Below, piece by piece: positions 51,316 through 59,965 of a DNA stretch of 64,000 nt; within the stretch, counting starts at the first letter, position 1, and every line of letters starts with the position of its first letter. Origin of the DNA: M3007 sp031425155 (GTDB lineage: Bacteria; Bacteroidota; Bacteroidia; Chitinophagales; Saprospiraceae); NCBI GenBank assembly GCA_031425155.1, contig JANPIV010000048.1, positions 62,001-126,000 of the forward strand, in the 5' to 3' direction. A model generated the notes under the pieces. It was not told the origin of the DNA, ran no database searches, and was given only the letters and a program-made list of their open reading frames with translations. The translations under genes and the position numbers were made by a program.

Positions 51316-52602
51316 TTAATCTTTGACTAACTTCATCACTTGTCCACTACTCTGTACACGCAAATAATACACGCCCGAAGGAAATGCAGACATATCCAAT
51401 TGATTGTTATTCTGAACCGTCATAGACAAAGTCTTTCCCACATTATTCATTAATGTATAAGTTTCATCTTTCACATCTTCTAAGCCAATAATTGTAAAAA
51501 CACCATTGCTTGGATTTGGAAAAACGCTCACATCATTTTTGCCATTTTGAGTAATAGTGACGATTTTAGAATACTCAAACCCGCCATCAACGTCGAGTTG
51601 TTTTAGGCGATAATATGAAATGCCTTTTTTTGACGTGTTATCCTCAAAGGTGTAGGATTGAGTTATCAAAGTAGTACCATTACTTGCTACGAAGCCGATT
51701 TTTTCAAAACGGCTACCATCATTGCTTCGCTCAATATCGAAGCCTTTGTTTTGGGTTTCGCTTGCCGTTTGCCAAGTAAGGAGACTCCCCTCCTCAGTAT
51801 TTTTGCCTGTGAAAGACAAAAGTTCAACGGGTAAGGCAGCATTAGAACAAGCTACCCAATTAGAAGTCGTGCCTGTTAGTCCAAAGTTTTGGAGTGTGCC
51901 ATTGTTACTGCCTACGGCATCGTTTAATGTCGTTAAGCCTGTATTTGTACCACCTGCAATACCTTGATTGAAATGATAAGCCGCAACCAAACCTGCACCC
52001 GAACTTATCTCTTGGTTCATGTCCGTTTGCACCTCTGTTTGTGTCCTTGCGAAGTTCCATAACCTTACTTCGTCAATGCTGCCATTGAAGTGCCTGATAT
52101 TTATGTCCCCCCAAATACCTAATGTCGTGATGTCGTTGGCTGCACAAGGGGCATTCGTGTATGGGTTGGTTTGGGCTTGAAGAACGCCATTGACGTACAT
52201 TTTCATTCCATTCACGTTATCCACGGTTGCGGCAACATGATACCAAGTTCCCGCCGTCCAACTATTCTGGTCGGAGTAAATAATATTGTAATTGCCATTG
52301 GTTACGGCCAGCACAAATGCAAGTTGTCCGTCATAGCCAGTCCCTTCCGAAAAATATACCGCAAACTCGCAGTTTTCTCCGATGTTGTTTCTGGCAATGA
52401 GGGCGGTGTAGTCGCTGTTGGAGTTTGCGTCAATGTTGACATCGGGCTTAAACCACATTTCGATGGTTCGGATATTGCCATTGCCGATTTGGTTGCCCAA
52501 ATCAACGTAATCATCTATGCCGTCAAAATTGAGGCAATGGTTTTGTGCCGAAGCAACAGTAACTAGGAAAAGGAAAGCAAAGACAAGTTTGATTTTTTGC
52601 AT
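51316..52602 (-). CDS. Secreted LamG-domain protein with T9SS type A sorting domain
   Basis: The 428-residue protein starts with a signal peptide (LVFAFLFLVTVASAQ). A LamG/concanavalin-like jelly roll follows (about 20-230: LNFDGIDDYVDLGN, TIEMWFKPDVN, WYHVAATVDNVNGMKMYVNGV, GSIDEVRLWNFAR). A linker (LLSFTGKNTEEGSLLTWQTA) and a C-terminal type A sorting domain come next (VSVFPNPSNGVFTIIGL, MSAFPSGVYYLRV). It is exported by the type IX system and probably binds glycans at the surface. It is the last gene before the integron-like segment, and may be part of it. The ATG at 52602 starts the signal. Confidence 0.9.
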   Translation of the reverse strand: MQKIKLVFAFLFLVTVASAQNHCLNFDGIDDYVDLGNQIGNGNIRTIEMWFKPDVNIDANSNSDYTALIARNNIGENCEFAVYFSEGTGYDGQLAFVLAVTNGNYNIIYSDQNSWTAGTWYHVAATVDNVNGMKMYVNGVLQAQTNPYTNAPCAANDITTLGIWGDINIRHFNGSIDEVRLWNFARTQTEVQTDMNQEISSGAGLVAAYHFNQGIAGGTNTGLTTLNDAVGSNNGTLQNFGLTGTTSNWVACSNAALPVELLSFTGKNTEEGSLLTWQTASETQNKGFDIERSNDGSRFEKIGFVASNGTTLITQSYTFEDNTSKKGISYYRLKQLDVDGGFEYSKIVTITQNGKNDVSVFPNPSNGVFTIIGLEDVKDETYTLMNNVGKTLSMTVQNNNQLDMSAFPSGVYYLRVQSSGQVMKLVKD

Positions 52603-52748
52603 AATGCTAAAAATTTTAAAGTTATGAAATTGAGTTGAAAAGTTGCTTTTTGAGTTAATACTCAATTTCAAGAAAAAAATTTCAACAAATCATTTGGGTT
52701 ATATTTGATTTATTTATAATTTTATTCTTGTTTTCATTTTTTAGTTGA

Positions 52749-52813
52749 CACTAACGTTACGCTCCCCGAATTTGCGACGCTTAGGAGGCGTTTTCGGGGA
52801 GCGATTGTTCGCT
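52749..52813. repeat. attC-like palindrome after the vapC remnant (65 bp)
   Basis: A perfect 11-bp stem (CGCTCCCCGAA 52760-52770 / TTCGGGGAGCG 52793-52803) is flanked by CACTAAC on one side and GTTCGCT on the other. The spacers are four and three bases, so AAC/GTT boxes pair outside an asymmetric internal loop. Size and layout resemble integron attC sites, and it directly follows the broken vapC. An ordinary terminator is the main alternative. Confidence 0.5.
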
Positions 52814-52822
52814 GTATTAATA

Positions 52823-53218
52823 TTAGACTGCCTGGTAGAGCACTATGCCTGGCAAAAAGTCAAAATCTCGGACATTATAGATGGAGGGCGGTATTTGGTA
52901 AACTACTGCCATCGTGCCGATGATTACGTCTGGGATTTTCAATCCGTGGATAGGTTTGTATTTTTCGATAAACTCAATGACCTCTTCGGATATGGCACTC
53001 TCCATCTGAACCACGTTGTAGAATTTTATTTTATTTTTCATCTGGACAAGATCATTCTTATTACCCATCCCCTGAAAAAGTTCTATGACGGTGACTGCCC
53101 ACAAGCCAATTTCGACCAGACCGATTTTGTCCAACTAATCTATAGTGTTAGGTCTGTCATTAAAGGCACTAATAAAAATATGCGTGTCGCAAAGTACTAG
53201 CCAATGACGAATGGTTTG
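52823..53218 (-). pseudogene. VapC-type PIN-domain toxin, broken
   Basis: The frame reads LVLCDTHIFISAFNDRPNTID, a stop (TAG 53135-53137), then LDKIGLVEIGLWAVTVIELFQGM, GLKIPDVIIGTMAVVYQIPP and YNVRDFDFLPGI. All four PIN-domain acidic residues are encoded (CDTHIF, IELFQG, KIPDV, RDFDF). However, the first lies before the stop, and no ATG precedes it: the frame meets TAA at 53219-53221. No VapB antitoxin gene is adjacent. The toxin can no longer be made intact. It begins right after the end of the metalloprotease gene, implying a junction there. Confidence 0.85.
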
Positions 53219-53239
53219 TTAGTAAATAGTCCTTGAAAA

Positions 53240-54952
53240 TCAACCTTTTTTCTGTGCAAATAGTCTGCGAAAAAAACACCGATGGCGGTCTGGAATAATG
53301 GGACAAGATATTATAAAAGTAGATTGAGCAGATAGGGTTCCATAGCCTGCGTTATTATAACCCCTAGTAGTAAAAATGTAATTTTTATTTAGTGCTAATC
53401 CAGTTATTTCATATTCACTTTGACCAGATGGAACATTAATAGTAGTCTGGTATGTCCCACTACTAGCTAAACCATAAAAAATTTGATAACTCTGCGCTCC
53501 TTTTGAATACAACCCTATCTTCATGCTACCATTACTGCAATCGCTTTCATTTAAACTTACATAGGCAGTATCAGGTACTTTTGCAATACCCATATTAGCA
53601 TATGAAGTAGCAGTACGATTATAATTATTATTGCCCTCCTTGAGAGTAGAGGAGAAAGTTAATAATGCACTTACTGAGCCATTCATTTTTCTCGCATAAT
53701 CGTAACCGGTAGGAAAAGTAAAATTTGTAATTGGCCAAGAAGTCACATTGCCAGGAAATGATGAACTGCTTAATAGAACTTTCCCTCCCTTATGGTACGC
53801 TTCAATTGTCCACGTTGATTTTGTAATTGTTGAGTTAGGGTAGTAATTGTAAACATTTGAATTGAAAAGAGATGTTGTCCCATTGGTTATTAGAGTGGGA
53901 TTAGTATTACTAAAAGTAGAGTAAAAATCAGTACCTCCAACAATATATGATACTGACCATCCAATATCTTTCATAATTGCTCGGATAACATTGCCTATGG
54001 TTTGTTTAGTCCCTGCCTTGCCGTCGGTTTGTACTGGGTTCATTAAAGCATTTGCATTAGGTGGGGTTGAGCCAGAACCATTTGGATAAATAACATCGTT
54101 TAAGTGATAAATATTGGAACTTGGGTTTAATGTGGAAGCATAGAGTTTTACCCTGTTATTGCTATTTTGAGATTTTGCCGCAGTACCATTAAAGAAAACA
54201 CCGTTATTCGAACCAAAAAAGAAAGGTGAAAAAGCAGTTGCTGTTTGAGGAAACGATATCAACGGAGCTCCATTTCCGTCTTCAACAAACTTATCAAAAA
54301 TTAAAGGTAAAGGTCCCCATGTTGCAGTTGTTTGTGTAAGCGGTCTCGCAGTTCCACTGAATCCAAGTCCGTGCATTACTTCATGCAACAATGTAGTAAT
54401 AAAATCTATGCTCTTATTTGGTGTCATGCCATCCGTACCAAAATACCATGCATACCCCGTAGGGAGAACAGAAGTTATTTCTACTGTTATATCAGGTTGA
54501 TTTAGGTTTAATTCAATTTGGGAAAGTTTTTCTGCTAAAGCAATTGGATACCAGGTATTTGGTTGAGCAGTTGGTTCGCCTGGAGCGGATGCTACATTTT
54601 GAACAAGCGAGGTTGGACCAGCTTGTGCTAGAACCCAATTGGACAAAGTCGCCATTTTAACTTCAATGACTATCGGTATCGGAGAATCAAATGTATTATT
54701 AAGTATTGGCACAATGATGGCGTTGCATACATTTATAATGGATTGGTTAGGGAATGAAGGGTCAAACTTAAAGGAAAAATTTGCAGATCTGCCCGGAGTG
54801 GAATAGATAGTTGGGTCTATGCCAATTCCACTGCTAGGTTGTCCTGTTGATGGCGCAAAATAAAGAGGATACTTAAAACCTGGTGAAGTAATTACCTGTG
54901 CAGTAATACTTAGTGTTGTTATTGCGAATAAAAGTGTACATATTTTTTTCAT
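53240..54952 (-). CDS. Secreted metzincin-like metalloprotease, possibly truncated at its C-terminus
   Basis: The 570-residue protein has a signal peptide (ending SITAQ) and a zinc motif TTLLHEVMHGLGF at about residue 188, in which His-Glu-x-x-His-x-x-Gly-x fits metzincins. The third ligand is unclear because the residue after LGF is Ser-Gly-Thr-Ala. NALMNPVQ is a candidate Met-turn. The rest is a fibronectin-III-like region (YEITGLALNKNYIFTTRGYNNAGYGTLSAQ). The final residues (DRHRCFFRRLFAQKKG) look unlike a type A sorting domain, so the original end may have been replaced at the junction with the vapC remnant. AT-rich, like the whole segment. Confidence 0.75.
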   Translation of the reverse strand: MKKICTLLFAITTLSITAQVITSPGFKYPLYFAPSTGQPSSGIGIDPTIYSTPGRSANFSFKFDPSFPNQSIINVCNAIIVPILNNTFDSPIPIVIEVKMATLSNWVLAQAGPTSLVQNVASAPGEPTAQPNTWYPIALAEKLSQIELNLNQPDITVEITSVLPTGYAWYFGTDGMTPNKSIDFITTLLHEVMHGLGFSGTARPLTQTTATWGPLPLIFDKFVEDGNGAPLISFPQTATAFSPFFFGSNNGVFFNGTAAKSQNSNNRVKLYASTLNPSSNIYHLNDVIYPNGSGSTPPNANALMNPVQTDGKAGTKQTIGNVIRAIMKDIGWSVSYIVGGTDFYSTFSNTNPTLITNGTTSLFNSNVYNYYPNSTITKSTWTIEAYHKGGKVLLSSSSFPGNVTSWPITNFTFPTGYDYARKMNGSVSALLTFSSTLKEGNNNYNRTATSYANMGIAKVPDTAYVSLNESDCSNGSMKIGLYSKGAQSYQIFYGLASSGTYQTTINVPSGQSEYEITGLALNKNYIFTTRGYNNAGYGTLSAQSTFIISCPIIPDRHRCFFRRLFAQKKG

Positions 54953-55320
54953 GATTTTTAAATTTGGTAATGTAGGTTATGAATGAAATGTTGTAATTGT
55001 AAATGAACAATCTTAGATGCAATTGATGTATTTCTTCGCTTTTTAAAATGAGAGGTTTAATAAATAGGCTGTGGGGTCCGCTGCCGCAAAGTGTTGCTCC
55101 ATCGCGCCACAAAGATTTGTTTGCGCTTTCTTCTTTCTAACCATTCGATGTTTTCATGTTTGATCACTTTTCATAAGCAGGCGCTTTGTAGTCAGTTGAG
55201 TAAAAACTGTTCGTTGATAAGTCTCGTAGGATTATGTTGTTCATGTGTTTATTTTTTTGGCTGTCGAATGTTAGACAGCATTCTGACATATAAGATGTTG
55301 CATTTTCGATACCAACAACA
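54953..55320. other. Intergenic region between lipoprotein and protease genes
   Basis: The 370-base gap carries the attC-like element described separately (55135-55276). No gene is seen. The 180 bases nearest the protease gene are AT-rich and should hold its promoter. Confidence 0.55.
55135..55276. repeat. attC-like element with canonical core box GTTAGAC
   Basis: TTCTAAC (55135-55141) and GTTAGAC (55270-55276) bracket 128 bases. ATTCGA follows the first box after one extra base, and TCGAAT precedes the second directly. The two ends thus pair as CTAAC-ATTCGA with one bulged base, the asymmetry expected of attC. GTTAGAC fits GTTRRRY exactly. Length (142) is at the upper end of known attC sites. 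A small palindrome (CTGTC / GACAG) overlaps the second box. Confidence 0.4.
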
Positions 55321-56082
55321 TCAATACACGGCATCTACCCTCACATAGTTTACAACTGCATCAGGTACTGGTTTATTATCTGCACCTGGCTTGTACAATT
55401 GATGCTTTCCATAAAGGAATTCCCCGTCAAATTTAATACTAACGCCTTCTTTTTTCAACGCATCCGGCAACCCTATGGGATATAGAATCATAGTTTTTTC
55501 AAAAAGAATAGTTTCGATGAGCCAATCATTGCTGCCAAGAGCAGCCACATGGCTAACAACTTTACCCTGCTGGGCTTTTAGTAAATCGCCTATATTAAAG
55601 GTTTTGCTGTAGTCCCAGAAAGAAGTATTTCCAACAAGTTTCCATTCCCCTTTAATTTTCGTCATTATTCGAGATTCAAAATTCTTAAACTCACGTCCTC
55701 TATCCCTTCGAATAATCTGGTCGAATGTAATCCATGCCCAGTCAGAGCCACACATCTGGATTTGATAATTCTCTCCTTGTAATTTATCTGTACGCATCTT
55801 GCGATTAGCACGATAATCTTTCATATTTTCTTTAAAAATATTTTCCCAACCACGATTGCCATCCCATGTGCCATTACGGTTATTCCAAACCTGACTGCTA
55901 TTAGTCAGTTGGGCATAACAATTCAGCCATGCAACAGTATCGCGTTCAATCCATGCTTTTGTTTCGGCTTCTATGCACGCAAGTATGCCTTTTTCTTCTT
56001 GTTTGGAGTCGCGAGTCAGATGTTTTTGTTGACATGTAGCACCAAGAAAAATAATTATTGAGCAAAATAGAGCATTTCTCAT
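55321..56082 (-). CDS. NTF2-like (SnoaL/DUF4440-type) lipoprotein
   Basis: The 253-residue protein has a lipoprotein signal (CSIIIFLGATC, Cys about 17). The N-terminal half is an NTF2-like domain: ILACIEAETKAWIERDTVAWLNCYA, then WENIFKENMKDY and ESRIMTKIKGEWKLVGNTSFWDY. The C-terminal half (from about 165) is unassigned and ends VNYVRVDAVY. Catalytic function is not evident; such domains may bind small ligands. It lies between two attC-like elements, in the same direction as the recombinase gene. Confidence 0.75.
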   Translation of the reverse strand: MRNALFCSIIIFLGATCQQKHLTRDSKQEEKGILACIEAETKAWIERDTVAWLNCYAQLTNSSQVWNNRNGTWDGNRGWENIFKENMKDYRANRKMRTDKLQGENYQIQMCGSDWAWITFDQIIRRDRGREFKNFESRIMTKIKGEWKLVGNTSFWDYSKTFNIGDLLKAQQGKVVSHVAALGSNDWLIETILFEKTMILYPIGLPDALKKEGVSIKFDGEFLYGKHQLYKPGADNKPVPDAVVNYVRVDAVY

Positions 56083-56214
56083 TATTTAAGATTTTATTGA
56101 ATGAAAAATATATTGTGCCTCTCGACACCAGATTTTATGTATAGAAATATAGGCTGAGCAACAAATTCACGCACAAATCCCGACGGCTTTCAGTGTATTA
56201 TTTTTTTTGATTTC

Positions 56215-56279
56215 GCCCAACGTGAGTATGGGCTACGTGGCCGCGGTTAGCCGGCCATGTGAGACCATGCATAGTTATC
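56215..56279. repeat. attC-like element overlapping the end of the DUF262 gene (65 bp)
   Basis: Read on the minus strand, it begins GATAAC at the DUF262 stop codon and ends GTTGGGC, an exact match to the GTTRRRY core box. Between them, atggtctcacatggcc pairs with ggccacgtagcccat with one extra base and two mismatches, leaving a 10-base loop. The 65-base length, paired AAC/GTT boxes and one extrahelical base are attC-like. A terminator is possible, but there is no T-run on the gene's side. Confidence 0.55.
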
Positions 56280-58038
56280 TTTCGGTATTATTTTCAACGT
56301 GATCTGTTTTGAAGATGATGTCATATTTATTTTTAAGAAAATCAATCATTTCCAGTCGTCTTTTTTGAATAAAGTCTATTGGCTTCTCCCAAATATCATT
56401 TGTGAAATCAATTTGTTTGTCTTGTTTTTCTGGAAAGAGGAAATCATAATCAGAGATGTATTTACTCCCAACTATCATTTCTCCATTTTTATTTCTCATC
56501 ATGTTTGTAAAAAAATCTTTTGGATGAATGTTAGTTTTGTAGCCATTTATTTCTCCTTTTGTTGGTTGCATATTCCAAATAATATCTACTATATTTTCAT
56601 ACTCTTGAGTTTTTTCTTTCAACTTTCTTGGAAAAATATGGTCTATTTCTGGACTAAATCGGCCCTGAATATCCGGTTCAAATTGATACATCCTATGCGG
56701 TGTGAGAATTTTTAGTGCGAACCATACATATCCAGTAAAAGTGGGCTCGTAAACTTCAATATTTCTCAATTTTCTTCCTTGAATAAAATTTTCAATATCA
56801 ATTAATGGAAATTCAAACAATTCATTTGTTTTCGACGACTTGTCTTTTATAATTCGCGAAAAATTATCTGCATAGCTTTGTAAATTCCAATCATTAACTT
56901 GAGACTTAATAAAGTATTGATTAATTTTTATCAAATTTTCACTACTAATATTTTTAAACACAAAGCCCTTATTAAAAATCTCATAAAAATAAACTATTAT
57001 AGGCAATAATGCAAGGTTTCTAGGAATAATAGAAGTATTGTTAATTTTGAACTGGCCCCATAAATAATCAGTAAAGAAGGATATAAGTGGCTTTTCCAGC
57101 TTATCCCAAGATTCTTTAAAATTCGCAATCTCCGAGTTTTTAACTTTTTTAGGGTCAATTCTTACACCATTTTTAACCAATAAATTTAATAGTTGCAAAA
57201 TGCTATATGCACTAAATAAATATCCTTTACCTGTTGAATCGTATATTTTTTTTGAACAGCCCTGAAGTTCTTCTTCAAAATCAAAATAGTCTGCTTTGAT
57301 TTTCGAGAAAAGCAAATCAGCTAATGATAAGGCCATTCCTCCAGTATTCAGTCGTTCAAAAACTTCGTTTACTATATTTTCATTAGATGTTTTAATCGGA
57401 AAATAAGCAAGCGATTTTGTTTCTGTCTTTACAAATATATCCCATAATTTATCAATATTATTTTCGATTAACGCTTCTTCTTTTTCTGTAATTTTGGGGT
57501 TACTGTTTATAATAGATTTTCGATAGGCTCTTTTGTCATCATCTGGTAGTTTTGAAAACAATTCATTCATTCTAATATGATCCCATCCAATAACCGAGTT
57601 TTTCGGAACAAATGAAAAGCCAGTTTCGTCTGGATCATTTCCATTTAATAAATCAAATAGTAAATTATAAACCAGGATTTTATCATTGAAAGTATGTCGA
57701 AGGCAGCTATACAGAGTTTGTAGCCTTTGCTGTCCGTCGTATATCAGCCATTTATCTTTTCTTCCATGCAATCCTTTATCTACTAGTTTTTGCATCTCAC
57801 CTGGTATATAATTTGTAATGAATTCTCGATACGGAATCTCTTCTTCCGTATTCCAAATTATTAATCCACCAATAGGATATCCTTTTAGGATTGAGTCAAA
57901 TAATTTGCATATGTACATTTCGTTTTCATATCTACTTCCCCAAACATACGGTCGTTGTATGGCTGGTAAATACCAGCCATTAGAACTATTATTGATGTGA
58001 TTTATCGCTTCTTTTACCGAAATCCCTAGATATGACAT
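56275..58038 (-). CDS. DUF262/DUF1524 protein (GmrSD-type restriction-like)
   Basis: The 587-residue protein has an N-terminal DUF262 domain with LPAIQRPYVWG and the signature IYDGQQRLQTLYS (about 118-130), the ParB-like nucleotide-binding motif of GmrS. The C-terminal region carries an HNH-like nuclease (DUF1524) core, SPEIDHIFPRKLKEKTQEYENIVDIIWNMQP. This S-D order in one chain is that of single-subunit type IV restriction enzymes, which cut DNA with modified bases and defend against phages. The gene is strongly AT-rich and sits directly downstream of a recombinase between two palindromic elements, consistent with a mobile defence gene. Confidence 0.88.
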   Translation of the reverse strand: MSYLGISVKEAINHINNSSNGWYLPAIQRPYVWGSRYENEMYICKLFDSILKGYPIGGLIIWNTEEEIPYREFITNYIPGEMQKLVDKGLHGRKDKWLIYDGQQRLQTLYSCLRHTFNDKILVYNLLFDLLNGNDPDETGFSFVPKNSVIGWDHIRMNELFSKLPDDDKRAYRKSIINSNPKITEKEEALIENNIDKLWDIFVKTETKSLAYFPIKTSNENIVNEVFERLNTGGMALSLADLLFSKIKADYFDFEEELQGCSKKIYDSTGKGYLFSAYSILQLLNLLVKNGVRIDPKKVKNSEIANFKESWDKLEKPLISFFTDYLWGQFKINNTSIIPRNLALLPIIVYFYEIFNKGFVFKNISSENLIKINQYFIKSQVNDWNLQSYADNFSRIIKDKSSKTNELFEFPLIDIENFIQGRKLRNIEVYEPTFTGYVWFALKILTPHRMYQFEPDIQGRFSPEIDHIFPRKLKEKTQEYENIVDIIWNMQPTKGEINGYKTNIHPKDFFTNMMRNKNGEMIVGSKYISDYDFLFPEKQDKQIDFTNDIWEKPIDFIQKRRLEMIDFLKNKYDIIFKTDHVENNTER

Positions 58039-58077
58039 TTATTTGTATTTTATTAATGTGAAAGATAACTACCGCCT

Positions 58078-58142
58078 ACCCGCAACTAACGGCCATCCAA
58101 AAACCCGCATTGCGTCTTTTTGCTTAGTCGTCCGTTGCGGGT
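58078..58142. repeat. 65-bp palindromic element upstream of the DUF262 gene
   Basis: ACCCGCAAC (58078-58086) and GTTGCGGGT (58134-58142) form a perfect outer 9-bp stem. CTAAC overlaps the left arm, and an inner hairpin (AAAAAcccgca / tgcgtcTTTTT) fills the middle. The length equals that of the elements at 52749 and 56215. It lies between the recombinase and the DUF262 gene and may be its upstream recombination site. Confidence 0.5.
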
Positions 58143-58160
58143 ATGCTGACTGTAAACGCC

Positions 58161-58207
58161 GCGCCCCCTGACCGCTCCGTATCACACGGGAAACAGTCAG
58201 GGGGCGC
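58161..58207. terminator. Strong G+C-rich hairpin downstream of the recombinase gene
   Basis: A perfect 12-bp stem (GCGCCCCCTGAC / GTCAGGGGGCGC) with a 23-base loop. It lies about 110 bases after the recombinase stop. It may terminate that transcript, or mark a recombination site; no T-run follows on the minus strand. Confidence 0.55.
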
Positions 58208-58318
58208 AGGGGTTGGAGCTAAGAGAGCAAGCATTCATGTTGAATTGTTCAGGTTGGCCAAAAGTACAGGATGTTATGGCTTAGCACCAAGCATTGGCAA
58301 ATTTTTTTTTGTTAAACC

Positions 58319-59965
58319 TCAAATATCCAAATCATCCAGTGGGCTTTTGATCTTTTCCCAGCCTTTTTTGGTGATGTGGGTGTATATTTCCGTGGTTTTG
58401 GCACTGGCATGGCCGAGCAGTTCTTGGATGTACCGCAAGTCTACCCCCTTTTCCAGCAAATGAGTGGCAAAGGAATGGCGCAGGGTATGTACCGTGGCAT
58501 CGGGATTGATCATGGAGCGCAACTTGGCCTGCGTAAACACTTGCTGAACGCTCCGCTCGCTGTACTGGCCGCCGTTTGGCCCCTCAAATGCCCAATCAAC
58601 AGGTTGGTACACTTCCAGATAATTCTGCATATAATGCCAGACTTTTTCGGAAAGGATAGTGCACCGATCTTTATTACCCTTGCCACCCCGGACGAAAAGA
58701 CGGTTCTTTGTCGGCTGTAGATCAACCAGCCGTAGCCGAATAACCTCCCCGAGGCGAAGGCCGGCGGAATAGATCAACATAAGCAGGCACCGGTGCTTCG
58801 GATTATCCACGCAGCGTAGCAGCGCACTTACCTCTTCTTCGGTCAATACCTTGGGCAGCCGCTGGGCTTTTTTAGGCTGAAACAGCGCGGCCACTTTGGC
58901 TTCCTGCTCTATCACCGCCGCATAAAACATTTTGATGGCACTCATCATCTGGCTTTGGTGGGATATGCTCGCGTGGTGTTCCTGGATAAGCCAAGTAAGA
59001 TAGTTGTTGATTTGTTGCCGGGTAATCTGACTGGGCTTTATGTCATTATGGTGTTTGATAAACTGCCGAAAACAGTTTTTATAACTTTTGATGGTTTTCC
59101 AACTGTAGCGTTTGAGCAAAAGGCATTGTTCCAGTGCAACGACGGCGGCTTCGTAGTGGGCAGGAAGGACAGCGGTGGGCATAGGTTGCCTCCGTTCCGG
59201 TTCCGGGAGCTGTTGTGGTATGTCGTCGGAGGGTATAAATTCCCATTTTAAGGTATTGGTATGGAAGTATTTGTGTAAGAAACGGATGCTTAATTGGGTG
59301 TAAGGCACCTCCCAGAAGCCCATTTGCTGATTCCAGCGTCGCCCATGGATGTTTTTTAAAATGGGCAAGTGAGTGTTGAGCATGGAAAGTGGCAGGTCGA
59401 GGCAAAGGTAATCGGCACTGGTGGGGTGCTTTTTGACCGTGATAAACTGGGGCTCATTGGTCGCTTCCGCTATTTGGTCATGATGAATGGCCTTGATTTT
59501 CAGGCGATTTTCACTGGTGTCTGGTACCGACCATACTTTGGTATCCGAGTGCCAAATACAGTTTGCGATTTTTTTGATGGCAACCCGTTTTTCTATTTGG
59601 GAGAAAGGAGTAATATAATAAATGCGCCCATCCTCTATCCAACACGTGCGTTCCGTGGCCGACTCTTTGGGAGGCATGGCCGCAGGTGGTGCCGCATGGG
59701 ACGGTGGCGTGAAGGCAGCCTTCGCCAGCGGTGTGGCCGGTGCAAATGGCCAACGGGGAGGTAATACTGCATGGTCATTGATGGGCGCAGCATCAGGTTG
59801 TAGGCCCACCCAGGCCCGGTTATCAGGTGTGTCGGGCAGCGACCAGCGTTTTCGGTCCGGGTGCCATTGCTTGCCGGGCTTCATCTTGACCAACAAGATG
59901 AGGTCTTGCTGATGCCAGGCGATGTCCATGTAAATGCGACCATTGCTGATGCTTGCATTTTCCAT
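58319..59965 (-). CDS. Tyrosine recombinase with repeated N-terminal WHPDRK/WSLP-type domains
   Basis: The 548-residue recombinase has an intact catalytic domain at its C-terminus. Catalytic residues are Arg in YSAGLRLGEVIRL, Lys in GGKGNKDR, HTLRHSF at 493-499, the His of LLGHASAKTT and Tyr 528 in EIYTHI. A SAM-like core-binding domain precedes it (about 265-350, LLKRYSWKTIKSYKNCFRQFIKHH). The first 240 residues are unusual: three diverged copies of a module with the pattern W-x3-(K/M)-x-W-(S/E)-(L/V)-P-x-T (WHPDRKRWSLPDT, WHSDTKVWSVPDT, WNQQMGFWEVPYT). The end (KSPLDDLDI) resembles integron-type and Bacteroidota integrases. It heads an array of same-strand AT-rich genes with palindromic elements. 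Confidence 0.92.
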   Translation of the reverse strand: MENASISNGRIYMDIAWHQQDLILLVKMKPGKQWHPDRKRWSLPDTPDNRAWVGLQPDAAPINDHAVLPPRWPFAPATPLAKAAFTPPSHAAPPAAMPPKESATERTCWIEDGRIYYITPFSQIEKRVAIKKIANCIWHSDTKVWSVPDTSENRLKIKAIHHDQIAEATNEPQFITVKKHPTSADYLCLDLPLSMLNTHLPILKNIHGRRWNQQMGFWEVPYTQLSIRFLHKYFHTNTLKWEFIPSDDIPQQLPEPERRQPMPTAVLPAHYEAAVVALEQCLLLKRYSWKTIKSYKNCFRQFIKHHNDIKPSQITRQQINNYLTWLIQEHHASISHQSQMMSAIKMFYAAVIEQEAKVAALFQPKKAQRLPKVLTEEEVSALLRCVDNPKHRCLLMLIYSAGLRLGEVIRLRLVDLQPTKNRLFVRGGKGNKDRCTILSEKVWHYMQNYLEVYQPVDWAFEGPNGGQYSERSVQQVFTQAKLRSMINPDATVHTLRHSFATHLLEKGVDLRYIQELLGHASAKTTEIYTHITKKGWEKIKSPLDDLDI

